From: Seminavis robusta
Lineage: Eukaryota > Bacillariophyta > Bacillariophyceae > Naviculales > Naviculaceae
Assembly: GCA_903772945.1 (NCBI GenBank)
Contig: CAICTM010000243.1
Span: 22,290 to 86,289, forward strand
DNA: 64,000 nt
Direction of reading: 5' to 3'
The notes beneath the pieces are model-generated. The model saw only the letters and a program-made list of their open reading frames with translations, was not told the DNA's origin and made no database searches. The position numbers were made by a program, and so were the translations under genes. This document shows, piece by piece, positions 54,587 through 64,000 of this stretch. Position 1 is the first letter of the stretch; every line of letters starts with the position of its first letter.

Positions 54587-56421
54587 GGTTTCTTCAAAAT
54601 GAAAAAGCTCTTCAGTATGGTGGGCGCATTGTGTGAATTGGAAGCTTCTCCACAGACCAGTGCGGCAGTGCGGAAGTTGCCTAGCTGCAGCAACACCAAA
54701 GGGTGGTGTTGCCTTGTTCGAATGCTGGGGTTGGAATGCACGAGGCAGGAGAACTGTGGCGTGGTGCGTCGACTCGACTCTGTCAAGTACCTGGTAGCAC
54801 CCTCACTTTTTGCTGCATTGATAAAGTCTCCGTGCTGCAATCATGCGACATGGTTGCTAGGTCGACACTTGCGTGACTTCCTTGCTGTCCGTGTACATGT
54901 ACCGGTACCGGTACCAGTACTGTACTGGTAGGTGTGGCCGGATGCAGGAGCGAATAAATCAAAACACAGCAAAGCTGTGTAACCGACCCAGTCTCCCTCT
55001 CACAACATTGGCTATTTAGTCTGCTCAGTTTGCAGGTGCTCAATGCAATCGTAGTAAGCGACGCAATAGCATTTGTCAAGAGCGCTCATCCACGTAACGC
55101 TTTTATATAGAACATTCAAGAGCACCGTTGCGACAGCTAGTAGCCAGCTACTTCTAGCAAGCTTGTTGCAGGTATCAGTGCCAATCACGGTCCATCCCAC
55201 CTAAAGAAATCAGCCCAAAACTGCCATGGATGTAACATGAAGGCCACAGAATCTTCTTCTTGCTTCATTTTAGTTCAGCTGCTTCTGATGTTCATTTGTC
55301 TCCTCCTTCAACCCTTGCCTCTAGCTAGCTAGGTACAGTACTCACGAGTAGCAGCTCGAATAGAAGAGCTGCTACCGGTTCCGGTACATGTAGTCTAGTA
55401 GCTAGAAGAACAAACCAATGAATGAATGATGAATCGAATCGAATAAATGGAATCCAAAATGTGCGGCCAAGCCCCACTAGTAGGGACGTTGATTTTGTGG
55501 CCCGTAAATTACCGTTGCTTGTGTTGAGGCCGGCTTGGATCGAACCGTTCACCACCATTTGCCACTATGACTTCGCACATGGGTCTTTTAATTGAACCGA
55601 TCCCCTGAAGTATGGCCTAAAACCCCCTTTCCCTAGTTGTGAAATGTCCTTTGCAAGGGGATGGGCAAATCTTGCAATAGCCCTGTATTGTAATGGATGT
55701 GACTCGCTAAAATCAGTTAAAAAGACGAAATTCGTATTTTTGTCGGAAGATAAATTTAATTGGATTAGATTAGATTAGATTGCATTGCATTGAATTGGAT
55801 TGAATTGGATTCCAATTAGTACTGTTATTTATATAGTGAACTGTAATTCAATGCAATCCAATCTAATCCAATGCAATCCAATCAAATCCAATAGAGAAAA
55901 ACAGCCAAAGTAAAAGATTGGCTTAGCGCACACAATTTTTACAAAAACGCTCTAACAAATTCAACACAGAGCCATGGGCAAGTTTGCTCATCCCCCAAGT
56001 GAATTCACGTATCTCTGGTACTTACCGAACGCACGAAGCCGAAGAACTTTTTCAGAATCCGTGACTCAAGAATCCCTTTCTGGATGGGAAGGACGAGGTA
56101 AACCTTTGAAAACATTACCTAGAATGATTACACTAAATCCCTCTCTAAGAAGACAGAGGGAGTGCACGTAGACCATCTTCTCCAAAACTGGTCCGACAAA
56201 ATTCCTACCGTACCTTTACATGTACAAGACTGCCGTGCAACGCTTCCGCATCATTCTTCTCATCCAATCCACATCGTTGTGCTGCCAGCATCATCATTAC
56301 ATCATTACGCACCACCCTTTGAGCAGGGTAGCAGAGTTGAACCGAGGGAGCTGCCCATCAACGATCATCCATCACGGCAATCTCTGGTGGTGGTAGCCGT
56401 CAAGATCCCAATATACTGACC
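54587..56421. other. Intergenic region with MITE copy 2
   Basis: A 1.8-kb gap holding a GTACCGGTACCGGTACC tract (54899-54915), a CTAG tract (55321-55332) and MITE copy 2 (55657-55996). No supported coding sequence. Confidence 0.55.
55657..55996. mobile_element. MITE copy 2
   Basis: A 340-bp second copy of the element at 33966-34312, in the same orientation and closely matching along its full length, including the GGGGATGGGCAAATCTTGC end and the inverse right end. The copies differ mainly in the number of internal ATTGGATTG-type units. Sequence outside the ends is unrelated between the two, which fixes the element's borders. Confidence 0.88.
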
Positions 56422-57851
56422 ATGAAAACTCTGTTGGTAAGTTAAAATAATGGCAGGGGTATCTCAACTGATCATTATCTTGTGGCATTGCTCTGCTCAT
56501 CAATTGATGGTCCACTAACAAAGATGCACCTTTCCGGCTTGAACAGAGATTTCGGAACCGAAAGCAAAGGAGGTATAGTACGGGAGACTTTTCTACTAGA
56601 CAACATCAACTACTACACTGTCATGAAGACCTGACCAAGGCGCTGGAGCTGGAAGATGTTGTCAAGCCATCGGTGATTGGGTTGGTGTTGGGTGGGGGCA
56701 GTTTCGATGGCACTACCATTTCATCACTCTTTCATCGACGTAGCAGCGCGAGTGCTGCCTCCACATGTACCAGTAACAGCTCCACTGCCATCGGTACCAG
56801 CCGAGCAGCACGACAATTCTTAAGACACTCCAGCAGTTTTCTCCGGGTGGCTGATCTCGGTCTAGCGGATGATACTGTAAGTCTGGATAGTGGACATACT
56901 GCCATTAGTTCCTCTGTCACGGACAGTCCCCAAAAACTAAACGACAACGACAATAACCACCAAACGGCGGCTGATGCCACTGATCATGCCAACTTTGCCT
57001 ACCCACACGCCAATCCTCCTCCTGGGGTAGACCATGACCCACGAGAACGGTGGGTAGCACTGGACGATGGCTCGGGGTCTCATGCCCCCATTGCGCCACT
57101 CGCCGTACAGGCGTTGGTCAAGGCCGGATTGGATGCGGCCTTGGATCAAAGCATGTGGACGCAACACACATCCAGCCGGTATTTCAAGGCAGCTCCATGG
57201 CATGTCTTTACATGGCCCACAGAAGGACAACCCGCCACCATCCCCAACGACGAAGTTCCTGCACCCGGGGATAAGATCGAAGATATTGTCCTGCTGTGGA
57301 TGGGAAAGTTCCAACATGGGCTCTATGGGAGCGATCTGCCAGCCGTACGAGCCGTGGGGATTATCCCAGCAGCACCGAAGGTGCTATACGACATGCTGAT
57401 TGATTCCGATCGCGTCAAGGAATACAACAAGCTGAGTCTGGGACGAGAAGACTTGCTGGTCCTACAAAATGGTGGAGAAGAGAATGGACCATTTGGCAAA
57501 TCCGCCGTGACCAAGGTCATGCGCAGCAAGTCCAGTCCACCCCTTGTACGACAAACCATGCAATTCGTCAGCATGTTACATGCCCAAGAACTGCAAGACA
57601 AGAGCGGGTACTTGATCGTCACACGGGCCGTGACGCACCCCGACGATGATCGCAGCGATACCAGTGTGCTACGCAGCGAAATCTTGCTGGGCGTCAATAT
57701 CATTCGACGCATTGACGGCGATCCCCATCGATGTGTCATGGTCAACATGATCCACATGCGATCGCCCATGGTGCCCATGATTATTGCCAATCGCATCGGG
57801 GCATCCGCCGCCGCCAACTTTATCCGTGATTTGAGAAATGCCTGTTGTTAA
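56422..57851 (+). CDS. START-domain lipid-binding protein
   Basis: The second and main exon runs 56547-57851; the frame is open from 56508 but has no ATG near its start, so a first exon is needed. The best candidate is 56422-56436 (MKTLL) with a GTAAGT donor and a ...TTGAACAG acceptor (intron 56437-56546), giving 439 residues. Residues about 225-437 resemble START domains: VRAVGIIPAAPKVLYDMLIDS, RVKEYNKLS, KVMRSKSSPPLVRQTMQF, YLIVTRAVTHP, and the C-terminal helix IANRIGASAAANFIRDL. START domains carry a single lipid or sterol. The N-terminal half is Ser- and Asn-rich. The start of the gene is less certain than its domain. Confidence 0.72.
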
Positions 57852-58676
57852 TACAATACGGCACAGGCAAGATATACATCTACACTCAATGTGCAAGAGG
57901 CGCTATCGAATAGAGAATGTACACCTTACAAATAAACACGTGGAAGTGCAAGGAAGGAGGCACCAGTCAACACCTGGATGATGTGTCCACTTGCCATTTA
58001 CTGGTTAGAGAGGAAGGAAACACTACAGGACAGTCGCCTTGGGTGATTTTGAACATTGGCACCCAAGAAGCAGCCAGAGCTGCGTTTTAGAAAGAGTTGA
58101 ACCAAAGACAGTCCGAGTTGTCCTGTAGCGCAACTTTTTGGAGAGCTGTCTATAGAGGTGGAGGATTGTTATTCTGCATAAAACTATAGCTAAATTCTTT
58201 GTTTAACTGCATGATTTGCCAGGGGCTACTCACGCACACTACTACGGAAGGCTATTAATAGCTAACTACGGTACCAGGTACTAGCATGGTGGCTGCACCA
58301 CAACGACGCTTTGAGACTTGAGACGGGTGCCTTGCAGCGCCCCGCGGATAAATATCCGATCCGCAGACTTATCCGAGGTTCGCTGATTGACATCCGCTGA
58401 CTGTTGACGATGTCCGCAGCTGATATCCGCGCCGTAAAGTAGGCACCATGGCCATCAGAGGATGCTCCAGTGGCACCAAATAGCAACAACAGTGACAGCA
58501 GACAGTGGGGTGATAATAGCAGTCGGTTATAGTAGCTGATTGTTATGGTTTTCATGCATAGATTGTTGTTCTTTGTGGTTTTCGAGCGGACGTCTCGGTT
58601 GCGACTGGATAACAGGAGATCGCAATAGTCCGGAGCTCTGGAGCAGTCAATGGCCCTTCTTCCGCCACATCGTTAA
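57852..58676. other. Intergenic region next to piggyBac gene
   Basis: An 825-bp gap. Five or six ATCCG/GTCCG motifs crowd 58343-58432, and TTAA (the piggyBac target sequence) lies at 58673-58676, touching the transposase stop codon. A 97-codon minus-strand frame with a hydrophobic start (58262-58555) overlaps the motif cluster and is not called. Confidence 0.5.
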
Positions 58677-61655
58677 CTAATAGCCCTTCTTCCGACAATC
58701 CTCTCGATGGAGTTGGAGGCATGACTTGTTGTTGCTGATCAGCTTTCTCCGCGCAATAATCGGTCGCACCTTGTTACAGACAGGAACGCCATAGTAAGTG
58801 TTGTTGCCATACCCTCTCTCTGTGCTTTTGCAAACCTTGTTTTGACACTCATTCCGTGTGTCATTGCCACAAACAATACAACGGCGCTTTGTTCCTTGAC
58901 CGCTATTGTCTTTCACTCTCTGCACCACCGCTTCATGAACAAGGTCTTCATTGTTGGCAATGAAGAAACTGCTTCTTATTGATGCCATCGACAGTGGCGA
59001 AGGATCGATGCTTCCGCAGCATCGAATCGACATATGTTCCACGCCTCCGGCAAGTCTCTCCATTCCTCCTAACATTGCGCTTGGGAATCCTGCGGCTCGA
59101 GAAAGAGAGGGAACCGATAGGTCCGCTTGTGATTCCGCGTCATGAATACCATCGGCAACAATGTCTCCTTGAGCTGTTGTGGCTGCTCCACTGTTGAATG
59201 GGTTGTGGAAGCAATCGTAGGCAAGCCGATCAGCGAACTCCTCAACTGTCATCTTACCAAATTGAGCTGGAAGTCGATACCTGAGCGCTTTCATACAGTC
59301 AATGACAGTCACACCAATGATGGTGGTAATGTTTCGAAACCAAGGATTCTGAGTGCCCCAGTGGTTCTCCAGCCCAAGAAGGTCTTGTCGAGCTTGGTTG
59401 TGGGCATCAATGAGATTCGAAGCGCCGAAATAGGTGGACAATACATGTGGTCGACTGACGGGCCTCTCCTTTACATTTCCATACGGATCCGGAAAGCGAG
59501 CAATATAGGACTTCCCTTCCATTGTTGAGCCCGCATCCTTTGTCATTACAAAGCAGAGTACTTTCTTTGCATTGTACTTGTAGCCGATGGCACAAAGCTG
59601 CACTCCTGATCCCTGAAGAGTGGTTTCCATAACAAGATGGGATCCGGCAGGCCAATCCTTCATCTTTGTTTCGATGGCCTTCTTGGGAAACCATCCACTG
59701 GCTGTCTTGACTGCTGCCACCAGCTCATGGCCTTTGTTGGGATCTGCTGTTGTGTCGATAAAGTGGTCTTTGAATGAGTCAAATTCTTCGAAATGAGTAT
59801 CGGAATCAGGCGTTGGATTGGCTGCAGTCTTGCGTCGCAATAATTTCATTGCTTCAGCGCAACGGACTGATCCAAACCATGAGTCGGCAATGATGAGGTG
59901 CCGTCGCTCAGCCTTCTGCAGCTGCTTTCTCTCCCTTGTAGCAATGCCGGTGTGCGTGCCTCCAATGGTAAGTCGAAGTGTGCAAGCAGCTGTGGCGCCG
60001 ACCTTGGATTGAAACGGCTTCTTCCTCATGGGCTTTGCTCCACGTTGAATTTCCATATACGTGATGATTCCGGTTGCAGTATCTGCGGCACACTTGTACT
60101 CCGTCCCAAGTGGCTTGGGCTTGCGGAAGATGAAAGAGAGGAACGGTAAGAGGGATGACTTGGTAGATCGAGGTCTGAAAGGGCTCATCAACTCATCCAG
60201 CACCAATTGAAATTGGCCAACAACCCATTGTTTCCGATTGTCGTTGAAATCTTCCACCAGCTGAGCAACAGGATGCCATGGATCTTCAGCTTCCATGCCA
60301 TCGTGGAAGGCTAAATGAAGTCGCTCTTTGATCGTCTTGAATCGATCGAACGAAATGAATTTCTTTCCGGCTTCTCCCGTCGCTTGATCGAACATGTCTT
60401 TGTCGACGGCGATGTTGATAACTGGAGCCAGTCGACCTTTCTCCCATTTCGATTGGAACAGCTTGTTCCCTCCTTTGTGACAAGGGCAAGCCACAAATAT
60501 GATTCCCATAACAATCCACCACTCTCGCTCGGATACTAGTCCAATGGTCTTCTTCTTGGCATTTCGAACGTTGGGATTCTCATGGAGGCGTATGTTGCCT
60601 TCTTCAATTGCTCGATTCAAGTTCTGCAGGTGAGCTCTCCAATCACCTGGCCAAAGATGGATCAACAAAAGCAAGAACGGATAGCTGTAAGTTGCTTTGT
60701 CTGGGTCTGCGTTCTCTTGGAATGCCTCCTGGAATTTGAATCCAGCCACTCCTGCTGTCCGAGCTCGCTCCACCGGATGGTCTGGTGTGGACTCATTGAT
60801 CGCCTTCCATTTCGCAATGCGTTTGTCCTTGACCAGCTGCAGTTTTTTGGATGAAATCCGCTTCTCAGGTTCTGTGGCATGTTGGAAAAGAATCGACCAA
60901 AATGGACCGGTGTCTTCTTCCTCACGGTCGTCTCCGACAACAATGCCAATCGTCTTCTGGCCTTTGCGTTCCATCACTCGCTCCCCCAATTGAATTGACT
61001 GCTTGCTTGGTAGCTTGCATTCAACAATCCATCCATCAGCGATCAAGACGTTCTTTTCGGTAAGGTATTGGTTCCACTTTCTTCGATGTTTCTCATCATT
61101 CGTCTCGATACCTCTTGCTGCCGCGAAATCTTTGGCATTGAAAGCAACTTGATCAGCTGCAACTTTCTCGGCCTCGGCCTGATCCTGCCCTTCGAAGATT
61201 GGAATGTCTTCCTGGAGCTCATCATCTGGATTTTGCTCGACGTCCTCATCCTCCTCATCGCTGCCATCTTCCACCTCCACTTGTTCCACCTCGGCGACAA
61301 CTTCCTCGACGACAGCCTCCTCGGCGACAACCTCGACTGATTCATTGAGAGGCTCATTATCCAAATCCCGTGTCTGGGTGGTGGCTTGTTGTTGATCGTT
61401 GCTGTTGCTCTCATCCTCGCTTTCGCTCGTCTCAATGGATTGGTCTGGTGATGGAAACTCTCCATCAGTTGGATGACGGATCATTTGTGATGACACTTCC
61501 AAGAACATCTTCTTTGGTTTGCCTTTGGTGTCGACAAGCTCTACGTTCCATCGCGCCTTTCCAAGTGCTTGCCGAATGATTCCAGAAATAGCATCCTTCC
61601 GTGCGACGACCTGAGAGCCCGTGCCAAAGCGCTTCCTTTTTGATGCCGTTGTCAT
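58677..61655 (-). CDS. piggyBac-type transposase (PGBD-like), intact
   Basis: A single, unbroken 992-codon frame from the ATG at 61655. Residues 1-300 are variable and acidic. The core from about 310 to 850 is a DDE_Tnp_1_7 (piggyBac) transposase: FPLL-type helix YPFLLLLIHLWPGDW, FISFDRFKTIKERLHL, FQLVLDELMSPFRPR (first Asp about 484), HLIIADSWFGSVRCAEAM (second Asp about 589) and CFVMTKDAGSTMEG (third Asp about 706). The C-terminus has a Cys-rich finger (CIVCGNDTRNECQNKVC ... VCNK) as in piggyBac enzymes. The lack of any stop or frameshift means recent activity or domestication. Clear terminal inverted repeats were not found. Confidence 0.88.
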   Translation of the reverse strand: MTTASKRKRFGTGSQVVARKDAISGIIRQALGKARWNVELVDTKGKPKKMFLEVSSQMIRHPTDGEFPSPDQSIETSESEDESNSNDQQQATTQTRDLDNEPLNESVEVVAEEAVVEEVVAEVEQVEVEDGSDEEDEDVEQNPDDELQEDIPIFEGQDQAEAEKVAADQVAFNAKDFAAARGIETNDEKHRRKWNQYLTEKNVLIADGWIVECKLPSKQSIQLGERVMERKGQKTIGIVVGDDREEEDTGPFWSILFQHATEPEKRISSKKLQLVKDKRIAKWKAINESTPDHPVERARTAGVAGFKFQEAFQENADPDKATYSYPFLLLLIHLWPGDWRAHLQNLNRAIEEGNIRLHENPNVRNAKKKTIGLVSEREWWIVMGIIFVACPCHKGGNKLFQSKWEKGRLAPVINIAVDKDMFDQATGEAGKKFISFDRFKTIKERLHLAFHDGMEAEDPWHPVAQLVEDFNDNRKQWVVGQFQLVLDELMSPFRPRSTKSSLLPFLSFIFRKPKPLGTEYKCAADTATGIITYMEIQRGAKPMRKKPFQSKVGATAACTLRLTIGGTHTGIATRERKQLQKAERRHLIIADSWFGSVRCAEAMKLLRRKTAANPTPDSDTHFEEFDSFKDHFIDTTADPNKGHELVAAVKTASGWFPKKAIETKMKDWPAGSHLVMETTLQGSGVQLCAIGYKYNAKKVLCFVMTKDAGSTMEGKSYIARFPDPYGNVKERPVSRPHVLSTYFGASNLIDAHNQARQDLLGLENHWGTQNPWFRNITTIIGVTVIDCMKALRYRLPAQFGKMTVEEFADRLAYDCFHNPFNSGAATTAQGDIVADGIHDAESQADLSVPSLSRAAGFPSAMLGGMERLAGGVEHMSIRCCGSIDPSPLSMASIRSSFFIANNEDLVHEAVVQRVKDNSGQGTKRRCIVCGNDTRNECQNKVCKSTERGYGNNTYYGVPVCNKVRPIIARRKLISNNKSCLQLHREDCRKKGY

Positions 61656-62900
61656 GGTGCTGTTGTTTTCGATTTCGAAGTTTCGAACTGAGAGTGTGGT
61701 TCAACTGGAAAGGCATCGACTCTGGTCCAGAGCCGCCCGACCCCCTAACGAGTAGGCCTATATAGCAGTTTTATACATTCATCAATAGAAAGAGATGCTT
61801 TCATGCTTGCCAATTCGTAGAGAGAGCCGTAAAGTATGGCTTCTTGAGAAAAAGGATTCCCAGGGAATGAGAGCTGTCGGTGGAGGGAGTGGCCCTCCGG
61901 GCTCGACACGTCATCATAAGACATTCTAATTGTACTAAAGTTACACACTACTTTAGTAGGAAACGTTTTCCGGCGTTATTTTTTGACGCCAACCACTCCC
62001 TCCTTCAGGCAAGATCGAAAAGGATAAAAGCAGAGGCACGCACTCGATTGACTGGAAGAGAACAACACAATCAGCACTGTAAAGAATAGACCAATCCGAA
62101 ACAATGGAGCTCCACCCGTCGATCAATCCATCACAATGGAGCCTACTTCTTGCCACGACGACCAGGCTGCTTGCGGTGTTGTTTGCTAGTAATACTGCAG
62201 CTTATTGGGGAGTAATTTGGTTTTAGATTAAGCTGAAAAGCAAAAGTGAGGATTTTCTGGTGGTGCATAGCAATTCTTGTGATTGAATTGGATATAAGGA
62301 CCCCCGTAACACTTTAGACCTAAAACTCCCTTGGTTCCTTGCATCATGAATTTGCATGCGAACCGGACTAGATGTTTAATACACGAGTCAATAGTAAAGA
62401 GGTGTCAGGTATATTTCCTCCAACACACTCCTGCACGGTGCCCTAAGTGGCTACCGTGGAACGAATAAATAATTTCATCTAAGAAGCGCATAATGGGGTC
62501 TCGCGAAAACAGCGAGGTCTGGAAGGTACCGAACGACATGCGTCCCTAGGCGATTGGTGACGTCATTGCTCCCAGATTTGGATGGTGTTTGTTGTGGAAC
62601 ATGTTACTGGGTTCTCCATTGGGTGTGGCAGTATGCACCGTTTTGGAACCCTGCATGCATCCTAAATTCCCAACCCCATAGGTACCGACCAATTTTGTGG
62701 TCCCGTTTTGTCCCCTATGCCATACCAATGAACATGGAAACTACATACAGAATCCGGTACAGAGCGGTTTGGGGTTAGCTTTTGGTAACCACACTCACAT
62801 TTTGTAAGGTCGTGTAGACTTTGCCTAAGGTATTACAGTTCCTTTATACGGGCTAGCGATCGGCAATTACTACTAGCTAGCTACTACTACTAGTTGTATC
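61656..62900. other. Intergenic region upstream of piggyBac gene
   Basis: A 1.25-kb gap. It should hold the right end of the piggyBac element if one exists, but I could not find an inverted repeat matching the other side. A short CTAGCTAGCTACTACTACTAG stretch lies at 62874-62894. No gene. Confidence 0.45.
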
Positions 62901-63448
62901 ATGGGTTATTGGTATTGCGACTACTGTAAAGCTTGGTTTGAAAGCAAGAGGGCACTAAGTGCTCACACCAACCAATCTCGGAGTTGCATTGCAGCAAGGC
63001 AGATTTCACTTGGCATTGGCAAAGCAACAAGAAGTACTAGTACTAGGAGAAAAAGAGACATGACTACTGCAGGGCTTGGTGCCACTGACACTGGAAGACC
63101 CGCTAAAGCACCACGGCAAGTTAGAAGATCTGCAGGAGAGGAGAGAGGCACATCAAGTCAAATGCCAGCCATTCCACAAGACATGGTGGAGGAAGATCAA
63201 ATGCTTGGGCCATGCAAGATGGTGGTGGTATTGGTTCTGAAAGCGAGGAAGACAATAGAAAACCAGCAGCTGACCCGCGGTTTGGTACCCGAGATGACGG
63301 CAATGAGGAAGCAAAAGAGGAGGCAGATGAGGAAGCCATAGAGGCAACTGATGAGGAAGGAAGTGACGACGATTCGCAAGAAGACACAGATGATGATGAT
63401 AGTAATGAAGATAAAAAGAGAGAGATATTGTTAACGTATGCCTTGTAA
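62901..63448 (+). pseudogene. C2H2-finger protein fragment with acidic tail, frameshifted (transposon-type)
   Basis: The frame starting at 62901 encodes a C2H2 finger (YCDYCKAWFESKRALSAH) followed by a basic region, and loses its protein-like character after about 63190. From about 63212 a different frame gives a strongly acidic stretch (ESEEDN, then EEADEEAIEATDEEGSDDD) to a stop at 63448. A frameshift near 63190-63215 would join the two, though an unseen intron is possible. Such finger-plus-acidic N-termini are common in large DNA-transposon proteins of diatoms. Confidence 0.5.
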
Positions 63449-64000
63449 CAATTGCGGTACGCCTCACCAGTGTTCAACTGACTGATTTTGTTACTCGTTT
63501 TAGGTGGTGGAGCTATTGGATCGTTATCGAAAAAGCAGAAATCGTCGTCCTTGAGGCGTGATCGGCAAGCAATTGCCACACACAATGGCGAGCATCGTGG
63601 CACACCACCTTGATGTTAGCACCTGAAGTGGAAGCACAAGGTCTTTTGTGAAAGGGAATTTGCCACCCATGTTTATCTTGTCATGAGGAAGCTCATCAAC
63701 TTTTCCGGCTCAAGTACTCCGGAACCTCTCCAAGCTTCTCGTCACCCATCGGGCTCCATTTCATCCAAGTCCATGTCAACACATCATCATACGCAGTCAA
63801 AGGCCTTGTTCTTTCGAAGGATTCCATCAATTTGACACCCCGAGCCTGTTTCTTATCCAGGGAGGAACGTCTTCTTTGAATCTGCACATATTGCCGGAAT
63901 TGGTTATGTTCCTATCCTGGAGGTTCATTGTCATGGTTCATTCCTTGGGAATTTGTACACAGGGTAGCTGTTGATCCACACTGCTGGTCTCATCATCATT
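63430..64000 (-). pseudogene. Fragment of a DNA-transposon protein, multiply frameshifted
   Basis: Read on the minus strand from the right edge, three coding blocks appear in different frames: KLMESFERTRPLTAYDDVL with GEVPEYLSRK (63887-63696), then KVVCHDARHCVWQLLAD (near 63600), then DDDFCFFDNDPIAPPPK followed by LNTGEAY (63550-63440). Their order and spacing resemble a transposon-encoded protein recurring in diatom genomes, which I believe is Plavaka-like. Several frameshifts and a stop make it non-functional. The N-terminal part lies beyond the window. Confidence 0.55.

Noticed and set aside
55974-56171. 65-codon plus-strand frame beginning in MITE copy 2
   Set aside because: Its first codons are the MITE terminal repeat; the rest shows no domain.
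58262-58555. 97-codon minus-strand frame with a hydrophobic, signal-peptide-like start
   Set aside because: The body overlaps an ATCCG motif cluster, has odd composition and no family resemblance; it lies at the edge of a transposon. Too weak to list as a gene.

Overview
The window looks like nuclear DNA of a pennate diatom. The evidence is indirect: short GT-AG introns (71-185 nt), compact genes on both strands, a fused HisH-HisF enzyme of the eukaryotic HIS7 type, a heat-shock-factor DNA-binding domain, a TAZ-like finger protein, a DUF6824-type protein, and several decayed DNA transposons of kinds common in diatoms. Intergenic DNA is unusually rich in short palindromes built from CTAG and GGTACC, which I did not see inside exons. 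Species cannot be fixed from the sequence alone.

Layout. Positions 1-8.3 kb hold the start of an SRAP/HMCES gene (running off the left edge), an IST1-like ESCRT gene, a large unrecognised protein and an ABCG half-transporter with a secreted-type Cys-rich N-terminus. From 9.8 to 16.6 kb lie a TALE homeodomain protein ending in a RING-like finger, a TAZ-like finger protein and RNA polymerase III subunit RPC34. A decayed pogo/Tigger-type transposon with matching terminal inverted repeats occupies 16.7-19.0 kb. Then come an HSF with a 15-nt microexon (19.5-20.8 kb), HisHF (23.8-25.6 kb), a Mei2-like RNA-binding protein (26.1-29.1 kb), a foldback element filled with a minisatellite (31.1-31.5 kb), a pirin with a signal peptide (32.6-33.7 kb), an armadillo-repeat protein (35.3-37.4 kb) and the DUF6824-type protein (40.0-41.2 kb).

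The most striking part is 41.9-57.9 kb, where nearly every gene acts on lipids: a sphingosine/diacylglycerol-kinase-like enzyme; a 1797-residue polypeptide joining fatty acyl-CoA reductase, dihydroxyacetone-phosphate acyltransferase, alkyl-DHAP synthase and an acyl-CoA-binding domain; a tandem pair of CDP-alcohol phosphotransferases; and a START-domain protein. The four-module protein holds the three enzyme activities needed to go from acyl-CoA and DHAP to 1-O-alkyl-DHAP, that is, the committed part of ether-lipid synthesis, plus a carrier for the acyl-CoA substrate. The neighbouring phosphotransferases are of the family that adds the head group at the end of the same pathway.

The right end (58.7-64 kb) is transposon territory: an intact 992-residue piggyBac-type transposase and frameshifted fragments of another transposon. 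Two copies of one ~340-bp MITE (33.97 and 55.66 kb) sit elsewhere in intergenic DNA.
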